Translations under genes and position numbers: made by a program
Origin: Deltaproteobacteria bacterium
GTDB taxonomy: Bacteria; Desulfobacterota; Binatia; UBA9968
Direction: 5' to 3'
Length of the DNA: 13,996 nucleotides
Assembly (NCBI GenBank): GCA_023250495.1
Contig: JAHFAP010000058.1
Span: 1 to 13,996 of the forward strand
The notes under the pieces: generated by a model
The model's input: only the letters and a program-made list of their open reading frames with translations
Told to the model about the DNA's origin: nothing
Databases searched by the model: none
Shown here: piece by piece, positions 1 through 5,339 of the stretch
Layout of the letters: each line of letters begins with the position of its first letter
Numbering within the stretch: position 1 is the first letter of the stretch

Positions 1-69
1 GCAAACTACGCGGGGAACCGGAACAGCAAAGCGGAAGCCCGGTTGCTACGCTCACTGGGAGAGCGATAG
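1..69 (+). other. Possible 3' tail of an upstream gene
   Basis: Frame 1 is open from the window edge to a TAG at 67-69 (23 codons including the stop) and encodes a basic, protein-like tail ending in LLRSLGER. The other two forward frames are also open here, so this may be chance. I recognise no family. If real, it is the C-terminus of a gene beginning outside the window. Confidence 0.2.
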
Positions 70-82
70 TCAATTACTCAGG

Positions 83-110
83 CCTGACCCCAGCATCCTG
101 ACCCCAGCAT
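83..110. repeat. Tandem duplication of a 14-bp unit
   Basis: Two perfect head-to-tail copies of CCTGACCCCAGCAT lie at 83-96 and 97-110. They sit in non-coding DNA upstream of the toxin-antitoxin pair. The origin is probably slippage or decay of a repeat element; no function is evident. Confidence 0.8.
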
Positions 111-150
111 CCCCGTTGTAGGGAAATGTTGGGAACTGAGCGAATCGGAA

Positions 151-244
151 GAAATCCGGGGACATAATACTGATTCTCGTATTCCCTCTTAGCCGGTGCC
201 CTGGCCTTGTTGGACTTGAAAATAGTAATATGTCCCAGGAATTC
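151..244. repeat. Imperfect inverted repeat, REP/MITE-like
   Basis: The arms 151-175 and 220-244 are imperfect reverse complements, matching at about 20 of 25 positions. The core is GGGGACATAATACT on the left and AGTAATATGTCCC on the right, separated by 44 nt. GGGGACA...TGTCCCC dyads of this look occur, from memory, between genes of deltaproteobacteria and relatives, often linked to REP-associated tyrosine transposases. No transposase is present here, so this would be a decayed solo element. The rest of 70-293 shows nothing else I can support. Confidence 0.45.
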
Positions 245-293
245 CATACAGCCTCGTTAGACGCCCGACTGGCGGAAAGTCTGTAATTGCGGT

Positions 294-566
294 ATGAAGT
301 TTGAATGGGACCCTCGTAAAGCGGCGCTGAATTTAGCAAAGCACGGGGTTTCCTTTGAAGAGGCGACAACCATATTCCGCGATCCCCTTTCGGCCACTGC
401 CGCTGACCCCGACCATTCCGTCGGTGAAAGGCGATTCATCACCTTTGGGCTCTCGTCGAAAGGGAAGTTGCTTGTTGTTTCACACACCGAGCGCGGCGAA
501 AGCATCCGAATGATTAGTGCCCGACGCGCAACAAAACAGGAGAGGGAAATTTATGAAGAAGGGTAA
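294..566 (+). CDS. brnT: BrnT-family ribonuclease toxin (DUF497), type II TA
   Basis: This 90-residue protein has the layout of the BrnT/DUF497 toxin family. The N-terminus FEWDPRKAALNLAKHGVSF is followed by EEATTIF, a central RRFITFG strand, and a closing segment with IRMISARRATKQERE. Family members are RelE-fold ribonucleases that inhibit translation and are neutralised by an antitoxin from the same operon. The length is normal for the family and no truncation is visible. The ATG at 294 fits the usual family start, although no strong Shine-Dalgarno sequence precedes it. The next gene begins 14 nt before this one ends, the toxin-first order typical of BrnT loci. Toxin activity is inferred from the family. 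Confidence 0.9.
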   Translation: MKFEWDPRKAALNLAKHGVSFEEATTIFRDPLSATAADPDHSVGERRFITFGLSSKGKLLVVSHTERGESIRMISARRATKQEREIYEEG

Positions 567-819
567 ATCCGAACTCAACGATTGGCTGCGACCGGAATAT
601 AAACGGTCTGATCTTAGAGAGTTGGTGCGCGGCAAATATGCAAGCCGTATTCGCACCTCCACAAATGTTATCGTGCTCGACCCACAAGTGGCGAAGGTTT
701 TCCCCAATGATGAAGCCGTGAACAATGCCCTTCGCGGGCTGATGAAACTCGCCCGTTCCTCGGCTCGCGTAACATCGCGCTCAGCTCGGACACGCGCCAG
801 AGCCGCGCGTGCCGGCTAA
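553..819 (+). CDS. Antitoxin partner of the BrnT-like toxin
   Basis: This 88-residue protein is encoded immediately after, and 14 nt inside, the toxin gene, with a GAGGGAAATTT sequence just before its ATG. Near the N-terminus it reads LRPEYKRSDLRELVRGKY, followed by a strand with NVIVLDPQVAKVFPNDEAVN and then NALRGLMKLA. That pattern is seen in short antitoxins paired with DUF497 toxins, where the later part acts as a ribbon-helix-helix-like DNA-binding region. It differs from classical BrnA, so I leave the symbol empty. The last 20 or so residues are very basic (SRSARTRARAARAG). The expected role is to bind and inhibit the toxin and to repress the operon. An in-frame ATG at 517 exists but lies deep inside the toxin gene and is less likely. 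Confidence 0.75.
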   Translation: MKKGKSELNDWLRPEYKRSDLRELVRGKYASRIRTSTNVIVLDPQVAKVFPNDEAVNNALRGLMKLARSSARVTSRSARTRARAARAG

Positions 820-875
820 CTTTGGCGTTAAGCAGTCGTAGCAATTTGCGCTATGCGGTACCTGGATTAACACGG

Positions 876-1103
876 ATGAAGCAGCATAAAAGACAACTGG
901 CGATCTGTATCCGAAACAAGGGAGCCGAGGATTTAGAGATCCGGAAGGTTTACCGGGTTCTGCCTGATGCGCGAGCTGCTAAAGATGGGCTCATCAGAGT
1001 CATTGATGAGTCCGGCGAGGACTACCTCTACCCAGCGGATTATTTTGTCCCGGTGGAATTGCCCCGCGAAGCCGAGCGGGCATTGTCACCAGCTCTGCGC
1101 TAG
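876..1103 (+). CDS. Small conserved-looking protein of unknown function
   Basis: From the ATG at 876 this reads as a 75-residue protein: MKQHKRQLAICIRN, then LEIRKVYRVLPD, GLIRVIDESGEDYLYP and FVPVELP. The middle looks like a small beta-barrel domain that I associate, from memory, with short uncharacterised proteins found near toxin-antitoxin genes. I do not know its function. A TTG at 822 in the same frame would add 18 residues with no family-like content, so the ATG is preferred. It follows the antitoxin by 56 nt on the same strand and belongs to the same accessory patch. Confidence 0.65.
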   Translation: MKQHKRQLAICIRNKGAEDLEIRKVYRVLPDARAAKDGLIRVIDESGEDYLYPADYFVPVELPREAERALSPALR

Positions 1104-1162
1104 ACCACGCAAGTATCGGTTAACCCCTCGCTCCAGACCAGCAAAGGAGGCTCTGCTTGCCG

Positions 1163-1189
1163 ATGCGTGTCCTGCTCGATGAAGGATAA
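1163..1189 (+). pseudogene. Eight-codon scrap resembling the start of a DUF5615 toxin gene
   Basis: An AAAGGAGG ribosome site at 1143-1150 precedes an ATG at 1163 that opens only MRVLLDEG before TAA at 1187-1189. MRVLLDE is the usual opening of DUF5615 PIN-like toxins (from memory), in which the D and E are active-site residues. The rest of such a gene is absent and the amidohydrolase gene begins 6 nt later. I infer a toxin gene deleted after its first codons. A 7-residue match could be chance. The surrounding gap 1104-1195 holds nothing else I can support. Confidence 0.3.
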
Positions 1190-1195
1190 ACAGCT

Positions 1196-2113
1196 ATGGT
1201 CATCGATTGCCATTCTCATCTGGTTCCCAAGAGTTGGTTTCATCCGAAATCTCCGCCGGCGATTTTTAACATCGAGGGGTTGTTAGAGGAGCAAGACAAA
1301 TCCGGGGTTGATCTCACCGTTTTCGGCAACAACTGGATCCGCACGCCTTCGGGCGTCGATTCGCTGGAGATCGTGAAGCAGTTCAACGAGTTCGCCGCTG
1401 AGGCGACGAGCAAATACCCCGGCCGCCTTCTCGGCCTGGCGTCGTCGGTCCCTTTTGGCGACGACCGGATGTTGCGAGAGACGGAGCGCGCAGTCCGAGA
1501 TTACGGGCTGAAAGGGATCATGGTCGGTTCCAGCGTGAACGGCGAGTACCTCGACTCTGCGCGCGCCTTGCCTTTTTTTGAACTCGTCACTGAGCTGAAT
1601 GTGCCGCTCTTCATTCACCCGCCGCGCGTGACGATCGGCGCCGAAAAGATGGAGATCTTCCGCCTACCGGAAATGCTGGGAAGGCCCTTCGACACCACTC
1701 TATCTCTCGCCCGCTTCATCTTGACGGGAGGGCTGGAAAAATTTCCCAATCTCAAGCTCGTCTGCGCCCACGTGGGCGGCGCGCTGCCGATGCTTCCGGG
1801 AAGACTCGGATTCGGCTACGAGCTTCGGCGCGACATGAGCTTCGGTCCCTGGGAGCCGGATGTTTTGACAAAGCCGCCGGCCGCGTATATCCAGCAGCTC
1901 TATCTCGATACGGTAAGTCTTCACACGCCCGCGGTCCTCTGCGCCGTGCAAACCGTCGGCGCCGATCATGTCCTCTTTGGCAGCGATTTCCCGCCGGTCC
2001 CGATAGCTCTCAAGAGATCGGTGGAAGTCGTCGAGGCCTTGTCTGTCTCGGAAGAGGACAAAGAGAAAATCCTGGGAGGCAACGCCGCAAGGCTGCTGGG
2101 TCTCAGCGGGTGA
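1196..2113 (+). CDS. Metal-dependent amidohydrolase (amidohydrolase_2 / ACMSD-like TIM barrel)
   Basis: This 305-residue protein belongs to the amidohydrolase-related family PF04909, which includes ACMSD-type decarboxylases and meta-cleavage-product hydrolases. The metal-site motifs run in order: DCHSH at the N-terminus (H6, H8), FIHPP (H141), CAHVGG (H192) and FGSDFP (D264). These are the ligands of a mononuclear metal site on a TIM barrel, and the length is normal. GAAGGA at 1181-1186, nine bases before the ATG, supports the start. No signal peptide is visible, so it is cytoplasmic. Only 17 nt separate it from the nitrile hydratase-like genes, implying one operon and perhaps one pathway. 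The family hydrolyses or decarboxylates many substrates, so I cannot name this one. It is not an amidase-signature protein, so a simple nitrile-to-amide-to-acid pair should not be assumed. Confidence 0.88.
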   Translation: MVIDCHSHLVPKSWFHPKSPPAIFNIEGLLEEQDKSGVDLTVFGNNWIRTPSGVDSLEIVKQFNEFAAEATSKYPGRLLGLASSVPFGDDRMLRETERAVRDYGLKGIMVGSSVNGEYLDSARALPFFELVTELNVPLFIHPPRVTIGAEKMEIFRLPEMLGRPFDTTLSLARFILTGGLEKFPNLKLVCAHVGGALPMLPGRLGFGYELRRDMSFGPWEPDVLTKPPAAYIQQLYLDTVSLHTPAVLCAVQTVGADHVLFGSDFPPVPIALKRSVEVVEALSVSEEDKEKILGGNAARLLGLSG

Positions 2114-2130
2114 AGTGAAAAGGAGGAACG

Positions 2131-2445
2131 ATGCCAAGGGGACATCACGATATAGGAGGCACGACACGGGACGCGGGGCCGATCGATCGCACTGAGCACC
2201 AGCTCGAGGATTGGGAGATCCTCGCGGACGCGGTTAATCAGGCGCTCGGCGCCAGAGGAATCAAACGCACCGACGAGCTCCGGCGCGCGCGCGAAGAGAT
2301 GGACTCGGAGCTCTACCGGTCACTCAGCTACTACGAGCGCTGGGGCGCCAGCATGGAAAACATTTTGATCGAGAAGAAAATCCTCACCCGGGAGGAGGTC
2401 GACCGGAAGGTCGCCGAATTCGAGAAAAAGTGGGGCGAGCCGTGA
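2131..2445 (+). CDS. Nitrile hydratase beta subunit, N-terminal half (thiocyanate hydrolase beta-like)
   Basis: This 104-residue protein matches only the N-terminal half of nitrile hydratase beta. It opens with GHHDIGG, corresponding to the family's HDxGG start, then has an acidic/Trp segment (LEDWEILADAV), and ends with SLSYYERW, ILIEKKILT and EEVDRK, typical of the helical part. The C-terminal barrel is encoded by the next gene. This division is the arrangement of thiocyanate hydrolase, whose beta and alpha subunits correspond to the two halves of nitrile hydratase beta; three-subunit nitrile hydratases such as that for toyocamycin are also known. An alternative is a P14K-like metal-insertion activator, which resembles this region, but those usually lack the HDxGG start. 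AAAAGGAGG precedes the ATG. The GTG start of the next gene overlaps the TGA by 4 nt. Confidence 0.82.
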   Translation: MPRGHHDIGGTTRDAGPIDRTEHQLEDWEILADAVNQALGARGIKRTDELRRAREEMDSELYRSLSYYERWGASMENILIEKKILTREEVDRKVAEFEKKWGEP

Positions 2446-2735
2446 GCGAATCATCCGGCAGGTTCAAGCCCGGCGACCGCGTGCGCGTGCGCGCCGAGGA
2501 CAGGCCCGGTCACATCCGCACGCCGTTTTACATCCGGGGAAAGAGCGGCTGGGTCGAACGGGTCTACGGCGAGTTTCTCAATCCGGAGTCGCTCGCCTAT
2601 GGGCGGGACGGATTGCCGAAGCGTCCTCTGTATCTGGTCGGGTTCCGCCAGGCGGAGGTCTGGGAAAAGTACGAAACCGCCCCGAAGGACAAACTCTACA
2701 TCGACATCTACGAGCACTGGCTCGAGCCAGCGTGA
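2442..2735 (+). CDS. Nitrile hydratase beta subunit, C-terminal half (thiocyanate hydrolase alpha-like)
   Basis: This 97-residue protein is the SH3-like barrel domain that closes nitrile hydratase beta. In order it shows FKPGDRVRVR, RPGHIRTPFYIRGKSGWVER, a segment PLYLVGFRQAEVWE, and the ending YIDIYEHWLEPA. In one-piece beta subunits this domain follows directly on the helical part. Here a clean TGA ends the upstream half, and the GTG at 2442 forms a GTGA overlap, pointing to translational coupling. A GTG at 2430 would add four residues and a longer overlap and is less attractive. I read the split as a true two-gene arrangement rather than a frameshift. Both halves have sensible termini, and the same division is known in thiocyanate hydrolase. 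Confidence 0.85.
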   Translation: MSESSGRFKPGDRVRVRAEDRPGHIRTPFYIRGKSGWVERVYGEFLNPESLAYGRDGLPKRPLYLVGFRQAEVWEKYETAPKDKLYIDIYEHWLEPA

Positions 2736-2749
2736 AAGGAAGAAGTGGC

Positions 2750-3415
2750 ATGAGCGTTGATCCATCCGCGAAGCAGAACGAGACGACCCAGGAGCACGGC
2801 CATCCGCATCCGAAGCACGAGTTGAGCTATCACGCCAAGCGCATCTACGCGATTCGCGAGCTGCTGCTGGAAAAGGGAGTGGTTACACGAGAGGACATCC
2901 AAGCCCAGATCGACTATCAGGAGGCGCGCTCGCCGGCGAACGGCGCGAGGCTGGTGGCCCGCGCCTGGGTGGACCCGAAGTTCAAGGCCCGGCTGCTCGC
3001 CGATCCGAAAGCCGCTTGCGCGGAGATGGGCATCGACGCGACCAGCCTCAACGAGTTCGTGGTGCTCGAGAACAGCGAGAAAGTTCGCCACATGGTGGTC
3101 TGCACGCTCTGCTCCTGCTATCCCCGGCCGATCCTCGGCCGGCCGCCGGATTGGTATAAGAGCTTTAACTACCGCGCCCGCGCGGTGAACGACCCGCGCG
3201 GCGTGATGCGCGAGTTCGGACAGGAGCTCGGAGCGGATATCGAGGTGAGGGTGCATGACAGCACCGCCGACATTCGCTACCTGGTGCTGCCGCTGCGGCC
3301 GCCGGGCACGGAGGGGATGAGCGGGGAGGAACTCGCAAAGCTCGTCACCAGGGACAGCATGATCGGAGTCGTGGATGCACTTCCGGCGCTCCCCGGCTCC
3401 AGAAAAAACGCTTAG
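2750..3415 (+). CDS. Nitrile hydratase alpha / thiocyanate hydrolase gamma-like metal-centre subunit, Co-type
   Basis: This 221-residue protein carries the catalytic metal loop VCTLCSCYPR, with C118, T119, C121, S122 and C123. In the family the three cysteines bind low-spin Co(III) or Fe(III) and two become sulfinic/sulfenic acids. Threonine at the second motif position is the cobalt-type signature, and iron enzymes usually have serine. After it come RPPDWYK, NDPRGVMREFG and a C-terminal LPLRPPGTEGMSGEELA, all typical of the alpha fold. The length matches nitrile hydratase alpha. A His-rich stretch (EHGHPHPKHE) near the N-terminus could help metal delivery. The start is the ATG at 2750, behind GAAAGGAAGAA; a GTG at 2732 in frame is less likely. 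No cobalt activator or amidase gene follows. The substrate (nitrile versus thiocyanate) cannot be settled from this sequence alone. Confidence 0.9.
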   Translation: MSVDPSAKQNETTQEHGHPHPKHELSYHAKRIYAIRELLLEKGVVTREDIQAQIDYQEARSPANGARLVARAWVDPKFKARLLADPKAACAEMGIDATSLNEFVVLENSEKVRHMVVCTLCSCYPRPILGRPPDWYKSFNYRARAVNDPRGVMREFGQELGADIEVRVHDSTADIRYLVLPLRPPGTEGMSGEELAKLVTRDSMIGVVDALPALPGSRKNA

Positions 3416-3476
3416 GCAGCCGAGTGATCGCGCCGCCGAGCGGTCTCACCATTGGCCATTCGGCCACCGCCACGGC

Positions 3477-3506
3477 TTGCCCTGCCATCCCGCTCCGGGT
3501 TAAAAT
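3477..3506 (+). promoter_or_regulatory. Weak candidate promoter before the TonB-like gene
   Basis: TTGCCC (3477-3482) and TAAAAT (3501-3506) are separated by 18 bp. A transcript would start within a few bases of the GTG at 3513 and be nearly leaderless, and no Shine-Dalgarno sequence is visible. The remaining intergenic sequence from 3416 holds only a 5-bp stem, too weak to be called a terminator. Confidence 0.25.
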
Positions 3507-3512
3507 AACGAC

Positions 3513-4271
3513 GTGAATGCGATCCGCAGTTCGCTGGCTCCATTTCTCATACTCTCCACCGTCTTCCACTTGCTGCCGGTTTTGAGTTGGTATGCCCGCC
3601 ATGATCGGCAAACGGTGACCGAGGAAATCCCCGTGACCGTCATTCCTGCGCCCGAAGAAGGAAACCGGCCGTCTCCCCAACCCCCCAGGGGGGCGCCTGC
3701 GCGTCCCGCGCGGCCACCCGCCCAGCTGGCAAAGAAATCACCGTCTAACGCGCAAGTGCCGGACAAGACTCCGTGGAAGCTCGCAGAGAAAGACCAACTC
3801 AGAGAGCAGCCGGCAACTTCAAAACCCCGAAGAGCGGAGAATGAGACGATCGTCAGCCGTCCCCTCCCAACCCTAAAAGAGCTCTTGCCTCCGGTCACCT
3901 GGTCTCCCTCGGAAGGGAGCAGAAACAGGGAGGGCCCGATTCGCCTGGACAGCCAAGAGCCCAGATATATTTCTTATCTCACCAGTGTGAAACAGGCGAT
4001 CGATATAGAATGGGTCTACCCGGAAGTCGCAAAGCGCCACGGGCTACAAGGAAGGGTCGTCCTAGAATTTACGATTCTTGGTAATGGCCAACTGGAGGGG
4101 ATTCGCTTGATTCGCTCTTCGGGCTTTTCCATGCTGGATGAGGAGGTGATCCGCGCCGTCCAGGCCGCATCTCCCTTTCGCCCCCTACCCTCATGGATCG
4201 GCGAACGCCAGCCTATCATTGCGGGCTTCGAGTATGTCGATGACCGCTTGAGACACGGCTTCGCCCGCTAG
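3513..4271 (+). CDS. TonB-like energy transducer / TonB C-terminal domain protein
   Basis: This 252-residue protein has the three-part TonB layout. A single N-terminal membrane segment (about residues 7-26, LAPFLILSTVFHLLPVLSWY) is followed by a Pro/Arg/Lys-rich periplasmic spacer (about 45-130) and a C-terminal TonB domain (about 155-235). The domain shows WVYPEVAKRHGLQGRVVLEF, then SSGFSMLDEEVIRAV and FRPLP, matching the family's YP...G.V...F and SSG...LD...AV pattern. TonB proteins couple inner-membrane proton-motive force to outer-membrane receptors. Neither ExbB/ExbD nor a receptor gene is in the window, so its partner is unknown. It could instead be one of the many orphan TonB-domain proteins. 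The start is GTG at 3513. It implies a Gram-negative envelope. Confidence 0.8.
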   Translation: MNAIRSSLAPFLILSTVFHLLPVLSWYARHDRQTVTEEIPVTVIPAPEEGNRPSPQPPRGAPARPARPPAQLAKKSPSNAQVPDKTPWKLAEKDQLREQPATSKPRRAENETIVSRPLPTLKELLPPVTWSPSEGSRNREGPIRLDSQEPRYISYLTSVKQAIDIEWVYPEVAKRHGLQGRVVLEFTILGNGQLEGIRLIRSSGFSMLDEEVIRAVQAASPFRPLPSWIGERQPIIAGFEYVDDRLRHGFAR

Positions 4272-4273
4272 AG

Positions 4274-4366
4274 CTAAAAGCGCCAGCCGTCGATAAACAT
4301 CCCTTCCGGATCGGAGAGCTGATACTCGCCGCGGCGACCAAGCGTAAGAAATCTCAGCCGCGCCCT
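4274..4366 (-). pseudogene. Probable 3'-end remnant of a lost minus-strand gene
   Basis: Between the converging tonB-like and lysR genes, one minus-strand frame is open for 30 codons with no usable start near its beginning. It ends in a very protein-like sequence (LTLGRRGEYQLSDPEG, then MFIDGWRF) before TAG at 4276-4274. The upstream end hits a TAA at 4369-4367 inside lysR. I read it as the C-terminal tail of a gene whose body was deleted, with lysR now abutting it. I do not recognise the family. No terminator hairpin is evident in this gap. Confidence 0.4.
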
Positions 4367-5259
4367 TTAGACCGTCTGAAAAACTTGACAAACGCCTGAA
4401 CCAAAGGAATGTTCTGCCGGCTCTTGTGAACCGCGAGGTAGTTGCTCCGCTTCAACTTGAGATCCGGAACTTTGAGGATCTTCACGCGGCCGGCCTCCAC
4501 ATCGGACAACACATGGCATTTGGTGATGAACCCGATGCCGAGGCCGCCGGCGACAGCGTTCCTTACGGCGTCCCGGCCGCCGATGCGGGGACTGAGCTCC
4601 ATGTAGGGCGTGAAGGGGATCCCCAGCCGGGCGAACCGTTCATCGAGCAAGTCGCGGACCAGGCTCCCCCCTTTTTCGCCGGTGATGATCGGCTCCCGGG
4701 CGATGCGCATGAGAGGAACAGAGCCTTTCTTCGCCAGCGGATGGCTCGGGGCGGCAATGGCCACGATCTCCTCCTGATGGCAAGTTTCGCCGATGATAAG
4801 GGACGACTTCGGAGCGCGCCCCAGGATCGCCACGTCCAGCTCCCCGTCCAATAGGCTTTTCTCCAGACCCGAGCTGACGTCGATTCTCAAAGTGGTCTCC
4901 ACCCACGAAAATTGCTTTTTAAAGGCGTCCGCGACGAAAGGAAAAAAGGAGGCGGCAGCGCTGGGGGCGGCGCCGACGGCGATCCTTCCCTTCTTGAGAC
5001 CCTTCAGCTCATCCATTTTCTCCTTGAGCCCCTCAGCCTTGGCGAGGATCGCTTCCGCATCCTGCATCAGCAACTCCCCGGCCGCGGTCAGGTTGATCCT
5101 GTGCCCCAACTTCTCGAACAGGTGGACCTGAAGATCGTCCTCCAGATCCTTGATGACGAGCGAAACCGAAGGTTGGCGAACGCCGAGGCGCTCCGCCGCC
5201 TGGGTGAAGCTCTTGATTTTCGCGACCGTGGTAAACACCTTCAATTGATGTAGCGTCAT
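4354..5259 (-). CDS. LysR-type transcriptional regulator
   Basis: This 301-residue protein has the N-terminal winged helix-turn-helix of the LysR family (about residues 1-60: MTLHQLKVFTTVAKIKSFT, then AAERLGVRQPSVSLVIKDLE and LFEKLGHRINLTAAG). A linker helix follows, then a periplasmic-binding-like effector domain (about 90-295). The length is standard. The start at 5259 places MTLHQLKVF at the usual family N-terminus and has GAAAGGAG 13 nt upstream. An in-frame ATG at 5313 would add 18 unrelated residues. It lies 80 nt after gcvPB on the same strand, so it is either the last gene of the glycine cleavage operon or a separate autoregulated unit. A 16-bp dyad sits just upstream. The effector is unknown; regulation of the gcv genes is an inference from position. 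Confidence 0.92.
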   Translation of the reverse strand: MTLHQLKVFTTVAKIKSFTQAAERLGVRQPSVSLVIKDLEDDLQVHLFEKLGHRINLTAAGELLMQDAEAILAKAEGLKEKMDELKGLKKGRIAVGAAPSAAASFFPFVADAFKKQFSWVETTLRIDVSSGLEKSLLDGELDVAILGRAPKSSLIIGETCHQEEIVAIAAPSHPLAKKGSVPLMRIAREPIITGEKGGSLVRDLLDERFARLGIPFTPYMELSPRIGGRDAVRNAVAGGLGIGFITKCHVLSDVEAGRVKILKVPDLKLKRSNYLAVHKSRQNIPLVQAFVKFFRRSKGRG

Positions 5260-5292
5260 ATATATCCGTTGGCTCCTTTCAATGAAATAGTC

Positions 5293-5308
5293 ATTGTCAT
5301 ATGCCAAT
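5293..5308. promoter_or_regulatory. Candidate LysR-type operator upstream of lysR
   Basis: ATTGTCATATGCCAAT is an imperfect palindrome in which 14 of 16 positions are self-complementary, with ATTG and CAAT ends around CATATG. It lies 34-49 bp before the lysR start in the gcvPB-lysR gap. LysR regulators bind AT-rich dyads of this type and commonly autoregulate. A weak minus-strand promoter (TTGACG, 17-bp spacer, TATTGG) would overlap one end. The operator role is inferred. Confidence 0.4.
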
Positions 5309-5339
5309 AGCACCGCGGAACTCTAACGTCAAATGCCTA

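Noticed and set aside
207..232. Promoter for the toxin gene (TTG-rich box and TAATAT)
   Set aside because: Spacing between the boxes is about 14 bp, and they lie within the inverted repeat, so the match is not convincing.
2430..2450. Frameshift breaking a single nitrile hydratase beta gene
   Set aside because: A clean stop with a GTGA overlap, sensible termini on both halves, and the known split in thiocyanate hydrolase favour two real genes, though resequencing could still test this.
2708..3256. 182-codon open frame on the - strand
   Set aside because: It is antisense to the metal-centre subunit gene, whose catalytic motif is unambiguous.
3453..3466. TGGCC-ATTC-GGCCA hairpin after the nitrile hydratase-like genes as a terminator
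   Set aside because: The stem is only 5 bp and no T-run follows.
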